DNA of 48,211 nt from Gammaproteobacteria bacterium (GTDB lineage: Bacteria; Pseudomonadota; Gammaproteobacteria; DSM-19610): positions 1-48,211 of the forward strand of contig JAPHQV010000012.1 in assembly GCA_026197075.1 (NCBI GenBank), written 5' to 3'. Positions 7,165 to 18,600 of the stretch are shown here, one piece after another. Numbering within the stretch: the stretch's first letter is position 1; every line of letters starts with the position of its first letter. The notes beneath the pieces are model-generated. The model saw only the letters and a program-made list of their open reading frames with translations. It was not told where the DNA came from and ran no database searches. A program made the position numbers and the translations under genes.

Positions 7165-7842
7165 ATGCTTGCAGATGAGCCTGGCGAGTTCGAGCAGGCA
7201 CGACAGCGTTGCAACATCGCGACGGCTGCTGCGCTGGATTCGCTGGACCGCAAGCCGCTTAAGGAGCGTGATGAGGCCTGTGGAGCCTTGATCGTGTCTC
7301 CATTCGGGGTGCTTGTGATCGAGACCAAAGACATGGCCGGATGGATATTCGGCAGTGAAAAACAGGCGCAATGGAGCCAGAAGCTCTACCGGAAAACCTT
7401 CCGCTTCCAGAATCCATTACGGCAGAACTACAAGCATGTGAAGGCGGTGGAGGAAGTGCTGGGTGTTCCGCCCGGCACGGTGCATTCCGTTGTCGCGTTC
7501 ATGGGTGGTAGTGTATTCAAGACCCCGATGCCTGAAAACGTGACTCATGGCATTGGCTATATCCGGCACATCAAGCGGTTTACCCATCCTGTGTTTACCA
7601 CGGATCAGGTGCAGTCGTTTATTGATGATCTGGAATCAGGCCATCTCAAACCTGGCTTGCAGACGCATCGGGAGCACGTTGCGAACCTGGAAAAGCATGC
7701 TGACCCTGATGCGGATCGCATCTGCCCGGCTTGTGGCAGTGCGATGGTTATCCGGACGGTGCGCCGTGGAGATAAGGCAAGACAGCAATTTTGGGGGTGT
7801 ACCAGTTACCCGAAGTGTCGGGTGATGCAGGACCTCGGATAA
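7165..7842 (+). pseudogene. 5'-truncated NERD nuclease with topoisomerase-type zinc finger
   Basis: From about residue 41 the frame is a clear NERD (nuclease-related) domain: ALIVSPFGVLVIETKDMAGW, then NPLRQNYKHVKAVEE. It ends with a four-Cys topoisomerase-type zinc finger at Cys187, Cys190, Cys212 and Cys218 (ICPAC, then GCTSYPKC). In intact NERD proteins a catalytic Asp (as in x-x-I-D-H) lies just before IVSPFG; here it is replaced by ACGA, and the preceding 40 residues do not look like the family. The E-x-K pair (Glu53, Lys55) remains. The 5' end was probably lost when the hsdR remnant was joined to it. The frame itself is open, so a shortened protein could be made. Confidence 0.68.
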
Positions 7843-7884
7843 AAAGCGCGGATGCGCGGCTAACCGGATAAAGGCAACCACTCC

Positions 7885-8553
7885 ATGTGCGGACGTTTCA
7901 CCCGCTCCAGACCCATAGAGGAATACGCCGAGCATTTTCAGGCGGCGCTCACCCAGGCTTCCTCACCCTCGTACAACGTCTGTCCGTCTGATGACATCCT
8001 GGCCGTGGTCGCCGAGCCCGATCAGTCCCGCCATCTGACCTGGTTCCACTGGGGCCTGGTCCCGTTCTGGTCCCAGGGGCCTGACAGACGTTTTTCCATG
8101 ATCAACGCCCGTGCCGAGACCCTGACGGAGAAACCGGCCTACCGCACAGCCTTTCGCCAGCACCGTTGCCTGGTCGTGGCGGACGGATTCTATGAATGGC
8201 AGGCTACCGGTGATGGCAAGCAGCCCTTCTACATCCGGCTCAAATCCGGGGAGCCCATGGCCATGGCGGGCTTATGGGATCAGTGGGAGGCGAAGGATGG
8301 CAGCCAGAGCATCAGCTCGGCCACCATCATCACGATCACGGCAAACGCTCTGATCCAGTCCATCCACGATCGCATGCCGGTGATCGTTCCGTTGGAAAAC
8401 GCTCAATCCTGGCTCGACCCGGGACTCACCGATACCCGGAAACTCACCGAATACCTGAAACCGATCGATGCCAATGCCCTGGAGGCCTGGCCGGTGTCGC
8501 CGCGGGTGAATTCGCCGACGCACCAGGGGGCGGATTTGATAAGGCCTATATGA
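7885..8553 (+). CDS. yedK: SOS response-associated peptidase / abasic-site shield (SRAP)
   Basis: 222-residue SRAP-family protein (bacterial YedK, eukaryotic HMCES), which forms a covalent crosslink with abasic sites in single-stranded DNA through its N-terminal Cys. Cys2 follows the initiator Met (MCGRFT). The other active-site residues are visible: Asn74 (MINARAET), Glu104 (DGFYEW) and His161 (IHDRMPVI). Length is normal for the family. It lies downstream of nuclease remnants, in its own frame with a 42-base gap. SRAP genes are often carried on mobile or defence regions, so this copy may be part of the island. Confidence 0.93.
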   Translation: MCGRFTRSRPIEEYAEHFQAALTQASSPSYNVCPSDDILAVVAEPDQSRHLTWFHWGLVPFWSQGPDRRFSMINARAETLTEKPAYRTAFRQHRCLVVADGFYEWQATGDGKQPFYIRLKSGEPMAMAGLWDQWEAKDGSQSISSATIITITANALIQSIHDRMPVIVPLENAQSWLDPGLTDTRKLTEYLKPIDANALEAWPVSPRVNSPTHQGADLIRPI

Positions 8554-8566
8554 TGTTGCGATGGTT

Positions 8567-8613
8567 GTTACCCGTAATCCTGATTGGCTGGATGACATCA
8601 GGATACCTGTAAC
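8567..8613. repeat. Nested inverted repeats after yedK
   Basis: GTTAC (8567-8571) and GTAAC (8609-8613) enclose ATCCTGAT (8577-8584) and ATCAGGAT (8597-8604). A third copy of TCCTGAT stands at 8626-8632. There is no T-run after the stem, so a simple terminator is not obvious; it could be a terminator, a recombination site or a protein-binding site. Confidence 0.4.
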
Positions 8614-8692
8614 CAGGTTGTATAGTCCTGATTACATGAATTGCCGCGGGAGAGTTCGACACAATAACCTAATTAAAGAACAGCATGAAACC

Positions 8693-8989
8693 CTAACAGT
8701 CACGACACTGGATATCCGTGTTCTGCGCCGCCTATCTTCGTGCGCGTTTCGGTGACGCCTGGTGCCTGTCTCCCGAGCAATCCCTGCTGCTGCATACCGG
8801 CAACCGGACGGTTCGCGGCGGCAACTGGAGCCCTGATGGCGACGATGGCGACCGTGCGCACCGAGTGTCACCGCCGGTCTGGTCCGCCCGGCCGACCTCG
8901 CCGGACTCCGCAACGATCAGGTCTATATCCGGCGTTCGATGCATGTGCCACCCCGGCGGGAGGCTGTCCGTGACATGCTTTTCTCCTAG
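8693..8989 (+). pseudogene. Two-piece remnant of a second Fic-family gene
   Basis: From about 8718 one frame reads VFCAAYLRARFGDAWCLSP then EQSLLLHTGN, typical of the early part of a long Fic-family protein. From 8873 a different frame reads AGLVRPADLAGLRNDQVYIR then SMHVPPRREAVRDML, which resembles the region after the Fic core in the same family, and stops at 8987-8989. The Fic motif itself and several hundred residues between are missing. The 3' end meets the convergent barrel gene stop. Assignment rests on remembered family sequence. Confidence 0.55.
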
Positions 8990-11900
8990 ATCTTACCGAT
9001 CAGATTCACGAACCAGCCGCGATTATCGTAGGACAGATCGGTAAGGTCATCGGAGAAGTCGGTGAAATTGTAACCCACGCCGATCTTGACGTTGTCGTTG
9101 AGGTGTCGATAGACACCGACGAGTGCGCCGAAATGGCGGTCTTGCGCGGCCCGCACATCCAGCATGCGCCCTTCCAGCAGTAAATCCCATTCGTGTGTCC
9201 AGTGCAGGTCCGCGCGCAGGACATACAAATGCGCGAGACTGTCCTGCCACTGCCCACCCACGCGCGTGTCCTTCAACTCACCCAGACGCAGTCCGTATTT
9301 GCCGCCGACCGACAGCCAGGGTCTGAGATCGTAGATGGCGTCCGCGGACAGCACGTGGCTGCGCTGCGCGTAGTCGGCTAGCTTGTCGTTGCCAGTCAGC
9401 TGATTCGGCGGCGGCAGGGTGTAGAAGTAGGTGTACTTCAGCAGCGCGTTGAGGCGATTGTGGTCGACAGGTCGGAACGCATAGCCGGACACGAACTCGA
9501 CATAGTCACCATCGTAGAAATTGCCCTGTGAACTTTCGGACACCGACAGATTTAGCCGCCCCAGATAGCGCCAGTCCGGGTTGATCTGATAGCCCAGGGT
9601 ATTGCGCAACAGCCAGGTGCGACGATCGCCGGCGGTCGCCTCTTCCCTGCGGTATTCGAGATTGCCCGCGTACTTGACCGCATCGTGGTGATACCCCATT
9701 GAAAGGCCGGCAGCTCGCCGTTTCATGTCGCCGGCCAGCGGATCGGCCAGTTCGCCAGCCTCCAGCTTCACGCCATAGGTCCAGCGATCGTTCGGCGCGA
9801 GATCGACGCCATATGCGTGTGTCAGTCCGCTCGGACCCTCGCCGTGCAGGAAACGTTCCTCGCCGTACACGCTGACACTGTCCGAGAAGCGCGTGCGCCC
9901 GCCGCTGGTGAGACGGCCCTGGCGGCCACGATAGCCGGTATCGGTGCGATCGGTATCCAATTCATAGTTGAGATAGAGGCTGCTCTGATCGTCCAGGGTA
10001 TAGTTGCCGCTGGCCAGGGCTCCCAGGCCGCCGTCGCCGCCCGAAATCTCGCCGGTCAATGCAAAGCGTTTATTGATCTGGCGTGCGCCTCCGATACCGA
10101 GCCGGTCGTTGTCGGAGCGCGTCGCATCCTTGTCGACCGTATTCTGTATAAAGCTGTACACGGACCAATCGGGTTCGTCTTTGACCGGCGCGTCCGGCCG
10201 GTACTCGCCCTTGAGAATGACATCCGTGCGCTGGCCTTCTTCGTTCAGGGTCGGACTGGCGGTCTGCACACTGAGCGTCCGGTCGTCATTGCGTACGCCG
10301 GCGGCGACGGCCCAGTTCTCGGTCAGATGCTGACGCACGTTGACTTCGGCCGCTGTGGTGCTGCGCGTGCCGGCATCCAGTTCATCCGCTTTGAGATTGA
10401 GTGCGGTCGCATCAGTGACATTCCAGTCGACGGCCGCACCCTGCTGGGTGATGCCCTCGCTGCCCGTGATCTGTCCGGGCGCGGAGAATCCGGCCTCGCG
10501 ATCCTGCCAGTAGACTTTTCCCCGTCCCTTGGCGTCCGCCTTCAGCTCCGAGAAATCCACGCCGGCCTCGACGCGGTTGGCATCGGCGTCACCGCCAGGG
10601 GAGGCCGCGCCGTTGAAATTGAAACCGCCGTCCCGCGACAGGTTGCTGCCGCTGCCGGTGCCGTCGGAATTGGCGGTTTCCAGTTTCAGATAAGTGCCGG
10701 GCGTACTGCGCAGAGTCAGATCGGCGCCTTTTAGGGTCTGCTCCATGCCGACGCCTTCCTGACGGTATCCAGTCAGACCGATGCCGACATGGTCGTTCGC
10801 CCAAAACTGCGCACGACCACCGTTGACGAGATCATCCGTTTCGGTAAGGCCCGGAGTGTATTCATAGCTGACCACCAGGAACGCCGGATGACCCGACAGG
10901 GACCCCGTGCGTACCAACGTCGAACTGTCCGCGGTCGAACCCAGCGGCTCGCGCAGCAGGATGCGGCCCTGCAGATAATTCACATCGTAGTCCTGGGCCG
11001 GCGCCAGATAGCGCGTCTCCAGCACCAGGCCGCTGTCGTGGTCGCGCACCTCGATCCAGACGCGCTCCGACCCCAGAGTCACATCCTGGCGCTGGAGGTA
11101 GTACAGTGACCCACCGGTGCCGCGGAATTCGTCGCGGCCGGGCAGACTGCCGGGATCGGCGATAAAACCCTCGAATATTCCGCGCCTTTCACCGAACCCG
11201 GTTGCGTCTTCCGACACCAGCTTTACGCGCGCACCGTACAGACCTCGATTGTACTGCACCAGATCGCTGCCGGTGATGGAAGTCTGGAAATTACCCCACA
11301 TGACCTGCGAATCACCGCGCTCAAGCTTGACGTAGAACTTGCCCTGAGTGGGCGCATCCTCGATCGTCGTGCTGTCGTCGCCATACACCGGATAGTAACG
11401 CTCAGCGTCCAGACGCCGGAGCAGATAACGAGGATCCTTTGACGAGAAGTTGCTGAACAGATCTTCGATCGGCTGCTCGCGCGTATCAGCGGCCGCCGTG
11501 AGCAGATACTTGCCCTTGATCTTGCCTTTGAGGTAGAAGGCCAGGCGACCGTCCACATAAACCTTGTCGGCATAGTGATCGCTGTCGTCGACCGTCACCA
11601 GCTGCGCCGGACCGCTGGTGTCATTGCGACCCAGGGTCAGATCGGCCAGGCCGACGTAGAACCATTGATCATCCGCGATTGAGATATTTCGGGTAAAGCG
11701 CGATTCCCCGCCCTGTACATTGCGAACCCTGACGTCCACATTATGCGGACCGACTGGCAGGATCTGGCGCACTGCGAACCGGCCTTCGGCATCGACCGGC
11801 ACGGGCATGTCCATGAAGTGTACCGTGTCGCCGGCCCGCAGACCGGTGCCACTCGCGGTAACCGCTGCGCCGCGCACCGGTATGTTGTGCAGAGCAAGGC

Positions 11901-12645
11901 TGTTCTCACCGTAGCCGGCCAGCAGCGGGTCACCTTGCTCCGCTTTGACCGCGCTCGCATCCGTATAGTCCGTGCGCGTCACGGCCAGCGGTTTCGCTTG
12001 GGTTTCGTCGAAATGACCCTGTGCATCGTAGACACGCAGCAGGTACCGATAGGATGCGGAACCCTCGAGTGGGGGAGTCCAGGCCGCCGCTTCGCCCAGT
12101 TCGACCGGCACTACCGCGACCGGGGTCTGCTGCGTGCTCGTGTCGCCCGTGAAGATGCGGACCTCGGCGCGCTTCACCCACGCCGCGTAGTTGCTGTAGG
12201 CCATGAATTGCACCGGCTTGCCGAGCGTGGCGCGATGCGGCGTCGCGTGGGCATTCAACCAGGGCGTCTGTTCACCGCCGTCATAACGGATCTGAATATC
12301 CGCCCGTGCCAGGGCGATATCGGTGCAGCGCTGCGCATCGGCCGCGTTGCGCGGATCTGTCTCGGCGGTGGGTTCGCCATCGACACTGACTCGAAATGCC
12401 GGTGCAATTCCTGTGTCGGCCGCCATGCATGCACCAGATTCAAGCGCATGATCTGTAACGGTTTCGCTGTTTGCCGGTAGCGCCTGCGGCCGCACTCGGC
12501 TGTTGGCGATGGATTTACCGGATTCCTCGGGCAGTTGGCAACGGTTGCCCGTGTGATCGCAGTGCTGATCACCGTCCACGGGCGTGGCGTGCAGCGAGCC
12601 GATGAGGCTGAGTCCAATGATCAGGCCAGGCAGCGTCTTGTTCAT
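8986..12645 (-). CDS. Predicted large outer-membrane beta-barrel protein
   Basis: 1219-residue protein with a signal peptide (MNKTLPGLIIGLSLIGSLHA). Two Ig-like or carboxypeptidase-regulatory-like segments lie around residues 120-310. The rest, from about 320, is rich in alternating beta strands, Asp/Asn-Gly turns and Tyr/Arg girdle patterns, as in outer-membrane barrels, ending in DNRGWFVNLIGKI. It is not recognisably a TonB receptor: no plug motif is seen. The ATG at 12645 overlaps the stop of the upstream repeat-protein gene by four bases (ATGA), and a GGGGGGAAG sequence precedes it. The pair is therefore translationally coupled, and the barrel is probably an anchor or export partner for the repeat protein. 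That role is inference. Confidence 0.75.
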   Translation of the reverse strand: MNKTLPGLIIGLSLIGSLHATPVDGDQHCDHTGNRCQLPEESGKSIANSRVRPQALPANSETVTDHALESGACMAADTGIAPAFRVSVDGEPTAETDPRNAADAQRCTDIALARADIQIRYDGGEQTPWLNAHATPHRATLGKPVQFMAYSNYAAWVKRAEVRIFTGDTSTQQTPVAVVPVELGEAAAWTPPLEGSASYRYLLRVYDAQGHFDETQAKPLAVTRTDYTDASAVKAEQGDPLLAGYGENSLALHNIPVRGAAVTASGTGLRAGDTVHFMDMPVPVDAEGRFAVRQILPVGPHNVDVRVRNVQGGESRFTRNISIADDQWFYVGLADLTLGRNDTSGPAQLVTVDDSDHYADKVYVDGRLAFYLKGKIKGKYLLTAAADTREQPIEDLFSNFSSKDPRYLLRRLDAERYYPVYGDDSTTIEDAPTQGKFYVKLERGDSQVMWGNFQTSITGSDLVQYNRGLYGARVKLVSEDATGFGERRGIFEGFIADPGSLPGRDEFRGTGGSLYYLQRQDVTLGSERVWIEVRDHDSGLVLETRYLAPAQDYDVNYLQGRILLREPLGSTADSSTLVRTGSLSGHPAFLVVSYEYTPGLTETDDLVNGGRAQFWANDHVGIGLTGYRQEGVGMEQTLKGADLTLRSTPGTYLKLETANSDGTGSGSNLSRDGGFNFNGAASPGGDADANRVEAGVDFSELKADAKGRGKVYWQDREAGFSAPGQITGSEGITQQGAAVDWNVTDATALNLKADELDAGTRSTTAAEVNVRQHLTENWAVAAGVRNDDRTLSVQTASPTLNEEGQRTDVILKGEYRPDAPVKDEPDWSVYSFIQNTVDKDATRSDNDRLGIGGARQINKRFALTGEISGGDGGLGALASGNYTLDDQSSLYLNYELDTDRTDTGYRGRQGRLTSGGRTRFSDSVSVYGEERFLHGEGPSGLTHAYGVDLAPNDRWTYGVKLEAGELADPLAGDMKRRAAGLSMGYHHDAVKYAGNLEYRREEATAGDRRTWLLRNTLGYQINPDWRYLGRLNLSVSESSQGNFYDGDYVEFVSGYAFRPVDHNRLNALLKYTYFYTLPPPNQLTGNDKLADYAQRSHVLSADAIYDLRPWLSVGGKYGLRLGELKDTRVGGQWQDSLAHLYVLRADLHWTHEWDLLLEGRMLDVRAAQDRHFGALVGVYRHLNDNVKIGVGYNFTDFSDDLTDLSYDNRGWFVNLIGKI

Positions 12646-15600
12646 CGGTTGCTTCCCCCCGGCTGATCGACCACATGGGTTTCGGTTTCGATCATCAGCG
12701 GGTAACAGCAGTCCGATTCTCCCCACAGCTGCCGGAATCGCTTGCTTACGATATCGATTCGCTCGTCCGCGAGCCCGGTTCGGGCCGTGCCGGAGTGTTG
12801 ATAGCCGATACGCAGTACTGAAGGCTGCTGTTTCAGGAGGTCGACTACACGATCGACCTGCGCCTCCCACTCGGGCCGAAGATCCGTGCTGTCGTCTGCG
12901 AAGGCCGCCGCGGTGAGATCCAGGCGGACCACTCGATGGATTGCCGCACCGAAGTCAAGACGGGTCAGTTTGCCGCGGGTGACGCGTACGACTCGCGGGT
13001 TCTCGGTGGTGACTCGATATCCGGATGGTAGCGAGCGCTCATCCAGCTTCATGATGAAATTGGCGCCGCGGTCTTCGTTGGGCACATCGGCACAGGCGAC
13101 ATGGAAACGGCCGTGTTCATCGGTGGTCACCAGCAGACCGCGCACGGTCACCACTCGCACGCCGGCGATACCCGGCTCGCCCTGATCCTGATAGCCGTTG
13201 GCATTGCGGTCATCGAACACCTTGCCGATGATGTCGGAGCAATCGAAGGTCGGATCAGGCACCACACGCACAGTCGCCGTTCCGATATTCGATACCGTCG
13301 CCCCAACCAGGTTGTTCATCACCCAAGCCTGGTTGACATAGTCGCCCTCGCTGACGCCGGAGCCTACCACCAGCACAAGTTTCACTACGCGTTCCTGCGC
13401 AGGGGAAAAGCTGAGATTCGGCCAGGTCAGACTGCGGCCGTTGATCTGCGGTTCAACCGGAACACCATCCAGCAGTGCCGTACCGACCTTGTATTTGAAG
13501 CCGGGCGGGATCTGATCGTACAGATCCATATTCGGAATGGTTGCGCTCAGATTGTTGAGCATGCGAATCGTGTAGGGCACAAGATCGCCGCGCACGACAT
13601 TCACCGACGGAGTGGATTTGATGAGCGTGATGGCGCCATCGGTAACTGGGTCGAGCGGGACGTGATTGTTCAGCACGTCCGCCGAAGTGCCCGGCGTGAG
13701 CACGAAGGACAGGTAGTACTGCGTGCTGGCAGCCGTCGCCGCGAACATCGCGGAGTTGACCGGACAGGTCGCCGGATCATGGATCGGCGCGGCCGCGGCT
13801 GGCGCATTCGCACCCGCATGCACCAGCGCGGGATCGGGTGCGGCACCGACTGTCGGCGTGTTGGTGCAGACCGGTATGATGGCCGAACCACCCGGAATGT
13901 ACCCGGCCGGCTCGACGACGGTCAGCGTGTAGGTACCCGCAGGTGCGGTGGCCAGCAACAGATACTGATACAGACCGTCTGCGCCGGTGGTCTGCACCTG
14001 ATTGGTGGAGCCGCCGATCAGGTGCAGGGCCGGATCGAAACCCGCAGGTCCGTTCAGCGTGACCACTGCACCGGGAACCGGCGCACGCGTCAGCGCGTCA
14101 TAGACGACGCCGGAGGGATCGACCGGCAGGCTCTGATTGAGCACGTTGGCGCCGCCGGCCAGGGTAAGATTGCGGATGGTGCCGTAGCTGAAGTCGACAC
14201 CCGGCTCGGTGGAAATCGGTGTACCGTAGACATAACCGCCGTTCGGGTGTCGGAATCTGATTTCATAGCCGGCACCGGGAATCAGTCCTGTGAAATCGTA
14301 GTTGCCGCCGGCAGCTGTGCTGGTGCTGGCGATCAGCGTGTAGCCGCTGTTGTCGAGCGGATCGGCACGCTGGATAATTTCCACGGTCCAGCCGGCCTCA
14401 CCGGTTCCATCGTTGTCGAGGCGGTCGTGATTGGTATCCAGCCAGACCTTGCCCGAAACATCCGCGGTGGTGGCGGTTGATTCCCCGAAGTTATAACCGG
14501 TGCCCGTCGCGCCGGCCGATGGGAACAGAATGCCGGAGAAGACATCGTTGCCGGCGCTGCCGCCGAGTGTGCCCAGGGTATCGAGACCATCGGCATTGCC
14601 GGCCGGCTGGGTCTCGGTCAGGGTGTACCCCGATCCGTTCGGGCGCGGAAGATCGCTAAATCGATAGGCACCACCCGCATCAGTGGTTGCGACAAGGCTG
14701 ATCGCATTGCCGTCGATGTCGGTTCCGGACAGGGTCACGATTACGCCTGGGATACCGGGTTCCGCGGCGTCTTTCACGCCGTCATTGCTGAGATCGTTGT
14801 AAACGAAACCGGACAGGCTGCCGCCTCGTTCGCCGAAGTCGTAGCCGGCGGCGATATCGGTTGCGGCCAGAACTACACCGCTGATGATGTCGTTACCGAG
14901 CATGCCCCCAGCGCTGCCAACGCTGTCCAGACCATCCAGCCACGCGGCCGGTTGGGTTTCTGTCACGGTATACCCGGAGCCATTGCTGGCCGGTAGACCA
15001 GTGATGAGATAGTCACCATTACTGTCGGTGAGACCGGTACGGTTGACCGGGTTGCCGCCGGCATCGGTGCCGGTCACGCTGATGGTTACATTTGGAATGC
15101 CGACCTCGCCCGGATCGCGCATGCCGTCGTTGTTGGAATCGACAAAGACACTTCCGGCGAGCCCGGCGCTGCGTTCGGCGAACAGATAACCCGTTCCGGT
15201 ATCGCCGGAGGCGACCGTGATGGCACTGATCTGGTCGTTGGCGACCGTTCCGCCGAGGGTGCCGGCTGTGTCATCGCCGTCGACATAGATCGGGGGTTGA
15301 GATTCGGTCAGTGCATAAGTGCCGGGGCGCAGACCGGCGAAGCTGTAGGTGCCGTCGGCCGCCGTGGTGGTATTCGTGCTGACGGCGTTGCCGAGATCAT
15401 CGGTACCGGTCAGATCGATTGTCACCCCTCCGATACCGGGTTCACCGGCGTCGAGCGCGCCATTGTTATCGTTGTCGTTGAAGACAGTGCCGGACAGCGA
15501 CGCCGCCTGCAGTTCGCCAAAGTTGTATTCGATCGCGGCATCGCCGGCACTCAGTACCAGATCGGCGATGACATTTCCGTAATCGATCGACGCCGGCACG

Positions 15601-18600
15601 TTGTCAGGCGTACCGGCCGAGGTCGCGCCCGTGCCCGCTGCCGCGCGCCCGGGCAGCCAGCCAGTTGGCGCCGTTTCCGTCAGCGTGTAAGTTCCTGGGC
15701 GCAGGCTGGTGAAGCTGTAGCTGCCGTCGGCTCCGCTGGTGGCCGTCGTGCTGACCGGATCGCCGAGGTCATCGGTGCCACTCAGGGTGATGGTCACGCC
15801 GTTCACACCGGTGGCCTCGCCTCCGTCGCGCACGCCGTCGTTGTCTGTGTCATGCCAGACATACCCGCTGATGCCGGTGCCCGGAAGTTCGCCGAACAGA
15901 AATCCCGTGAGTGCAGTGTTACCCGCCAGGGCAATGGAAGTGATGACGTCGGTGGTCTTGCTGTTGGCGATCACCGCCGAACCGTCGTAATCCTGTCCGT
16001 CGTAGAATCCGGCCGGCTGGGTCTCGGTCAGGGTGTAGCCGCCTGCGTCGGCCGGCGACAGATTGTTGATAGTGAAGGCGCCGCTGGCATTGGTGGTTGC
16101 GGTGCGGCTGACCGGATTACCATAGGCGTCGGTGCCGGTCAGGGTGACGGTGACGCCCTGGATGCCGGTTTCGCCGCCCTGCTGCGTGCCGTTGTCGTTG
16201 AGATCGCGATAGACAATGCCGGCGATGCTGGAGCGCTGTACATTCACGCTGCCGCACTGTGTGACGCTGTTGCCGGAGATCGGGTCGGTCTGGTCGGTCG
16301 TCGCGGTTCCGCAGTTGGTGTAGCTAGCCGCATAGGTGTTCACCCGTACCGGCACTGTAATGGTCGCCACCCGGGTGGATTCCAGCAGACCCAGATTACA
16401 GGTCAGAACCTGACCGGCGACGCCGCAGGTCCCCGAGGCCGGCGCGGTGTTGGTATTGCTCCAGGACGGTGTGGCGCCATGGAACACCATGCCTGCGGGC
16501 AGGGTGTCAGTCACCGTCGTGGTGTCGCTGTCGCCCGGCCCGTTGTTGGTGACCGTGAGCGTCCAGTCGAACGGTTCGCGCAACTGCACCGTCGCCTGCG
16601 ATGCCACCTTGGTCATGGACAGGTCGACGCGCTTCTTGAAGGTCGTTGATTCGCCTTCGGTATCGTTGGCGGCCTGGATGTCGGTCTCGTTGGCGGCGAT
16701 GCCGGCGCTGTTGTTGTGAATGTCGCCGGCGGCATCCGGAGCGGTGATCACCTGGAAATCCAGATAGCGCGTGGTGGTTGCGGTGGCGGGTAGATCCGCC
16801 AGATTACAGTTCATGGTAAGGGTGGCAGGTCCCGTGACGTCGGTATTGAGGTTGTCGCACAGGGAGCTGCCGGAGACCACGGAGCAATCATCACCGGCAT
16901 TGGCCTTGTCGCACAGGAAGCGGACGGTCTTGCTCGCCTTCGGTGCCATTGTGTCGCTGAGCACCACGCCTGTCGCGAGCGACGGTCCCTGGTTGGTGAC
17001 ATCAATGCGGTAGGTGATGATGTTGTTGGACTCGAAGCCCGGGCGCGGATCATAACCGCCCGGATCGACCAGATCCGTCTTGTTCACCAACAGATCCAGC
17101 GCCGACGGCAGGATGGTGAGCGACGCGCTTTGCTGATCGTTGCTGTTGTCGCGATCGGTAGTGGTAGTGCTCGATACAGTTGCTGTATTCGGGAGCGTGC
17201 GTGTCGGCTCGCCACTCATCCAGTTGGGACGGATCACGACCGTGATGGTTTCGGTCTGGCCGTTGATAAGATTGCCGATACTGCAGTCCAGTGTCTCGGT
17301 ACCGGCATTGAAACCCGCACAGCTGCCCTGCGTCGGCGTGGCCGAGATGAAGGTGTAGCCGGTGTCGCCGCCCGGCGTGGTGAATACGTCACTGACCTGC
17401 ACGTTCTGTGAAGTCGATGGACCGTTGTTGCGCACGGTTATGACATAGGTCGCATTGGTGCCGGCCTGCACAGATCCAGGAGTCACCGTCTTGGTGACCA
17501 ATTGCAAATCGGCTACCGGTTCGACTGTCACATTGGCGGTCGCCGAGTTGTTGCCGCGGTCAGGATCGCCCAGCACCGTGGAATTAACGCTTGCGGTATT
17601 GGTCAGGCTGCCGTCGAACAGGGGCCGGTCGACCAGAACCGTGAACACGACCGTTTCGCCGTTGAGCATGTTCTGCCCGCCCAGCATGGTGCAGGTCACT
17701 GTCCCGTTGCCGGCGTTGGTGCTGCAGGAGAACTTGCCGCCGGAGTCGTCACTGACACTGATGGCGGTGCCGCCCGCGCCACTGACGAAGCCGGGAACGG
17801 TATCGGTCACCACGACACCGGATACGGTGTCCGGCCCGTTGTTGGTCACGGTCAGCGTGTAGGTCACGCGGTCCTCGATATCGGCCAGGGTCGTGTTCAG
17901 ATCCGGCGTGGTCGCGGACTTGGCGATCTGCAGATCGGCCTGCTGCGCGGTACTGGTCGATGTGCGCGTGACACAGTCATTACTGACCACACCATCGGGT
18001 TGTCCGCCGGCATCGCTGGCGCAGGCGGTGTTGCTGAGGCTGCCGGCGTTCAGCGCCAGCGTGGTAATGGTCAGCACACTGGTCTGCTGACCAGACGCGA
18101 GTGCGGCGCCACTGTAGGTACAGGTGACGGTTTCGGGCGATCCGGCCGCGCCGCAGGACCAATTGGTTCCGCTGAACGACTGGTAGGTTTCGTCCAGACT
18201 GAGCGTGTCGGTGACGGTGATGACGCCGGTCGTGGTCTGCGGCCCGTTGTTTCGCACGCGGATGGTACTGGTCAGGTTGGCGCCTTGCGCCACCGGGTTC
18301 GGCGACTTGGTCTTGGTGACGGAGAGATCGGCTCCATCGGGCACGATGTTGAAATTGACACTGCCGGAATCGTTGCCGGTGATCGGATCAACCGTGGTCG
18401 ATGCGATGTCCGCTGTATTGGTGAAGCTACCGCTCGCCGGCGCGGTGGCCTGAATGCTGATGTTGTCGGTCGCACCGACAGCATAGCTGGCGCGGGTGCA
18501 GGTCACGGTCTGACCGGCTACGCCGCAGCTCCAGCCGACACCATTGGCGGTGACGACCGTGAAGCCCGCTGGCAGCGTATCGCTTACGCTGACATTGCTG

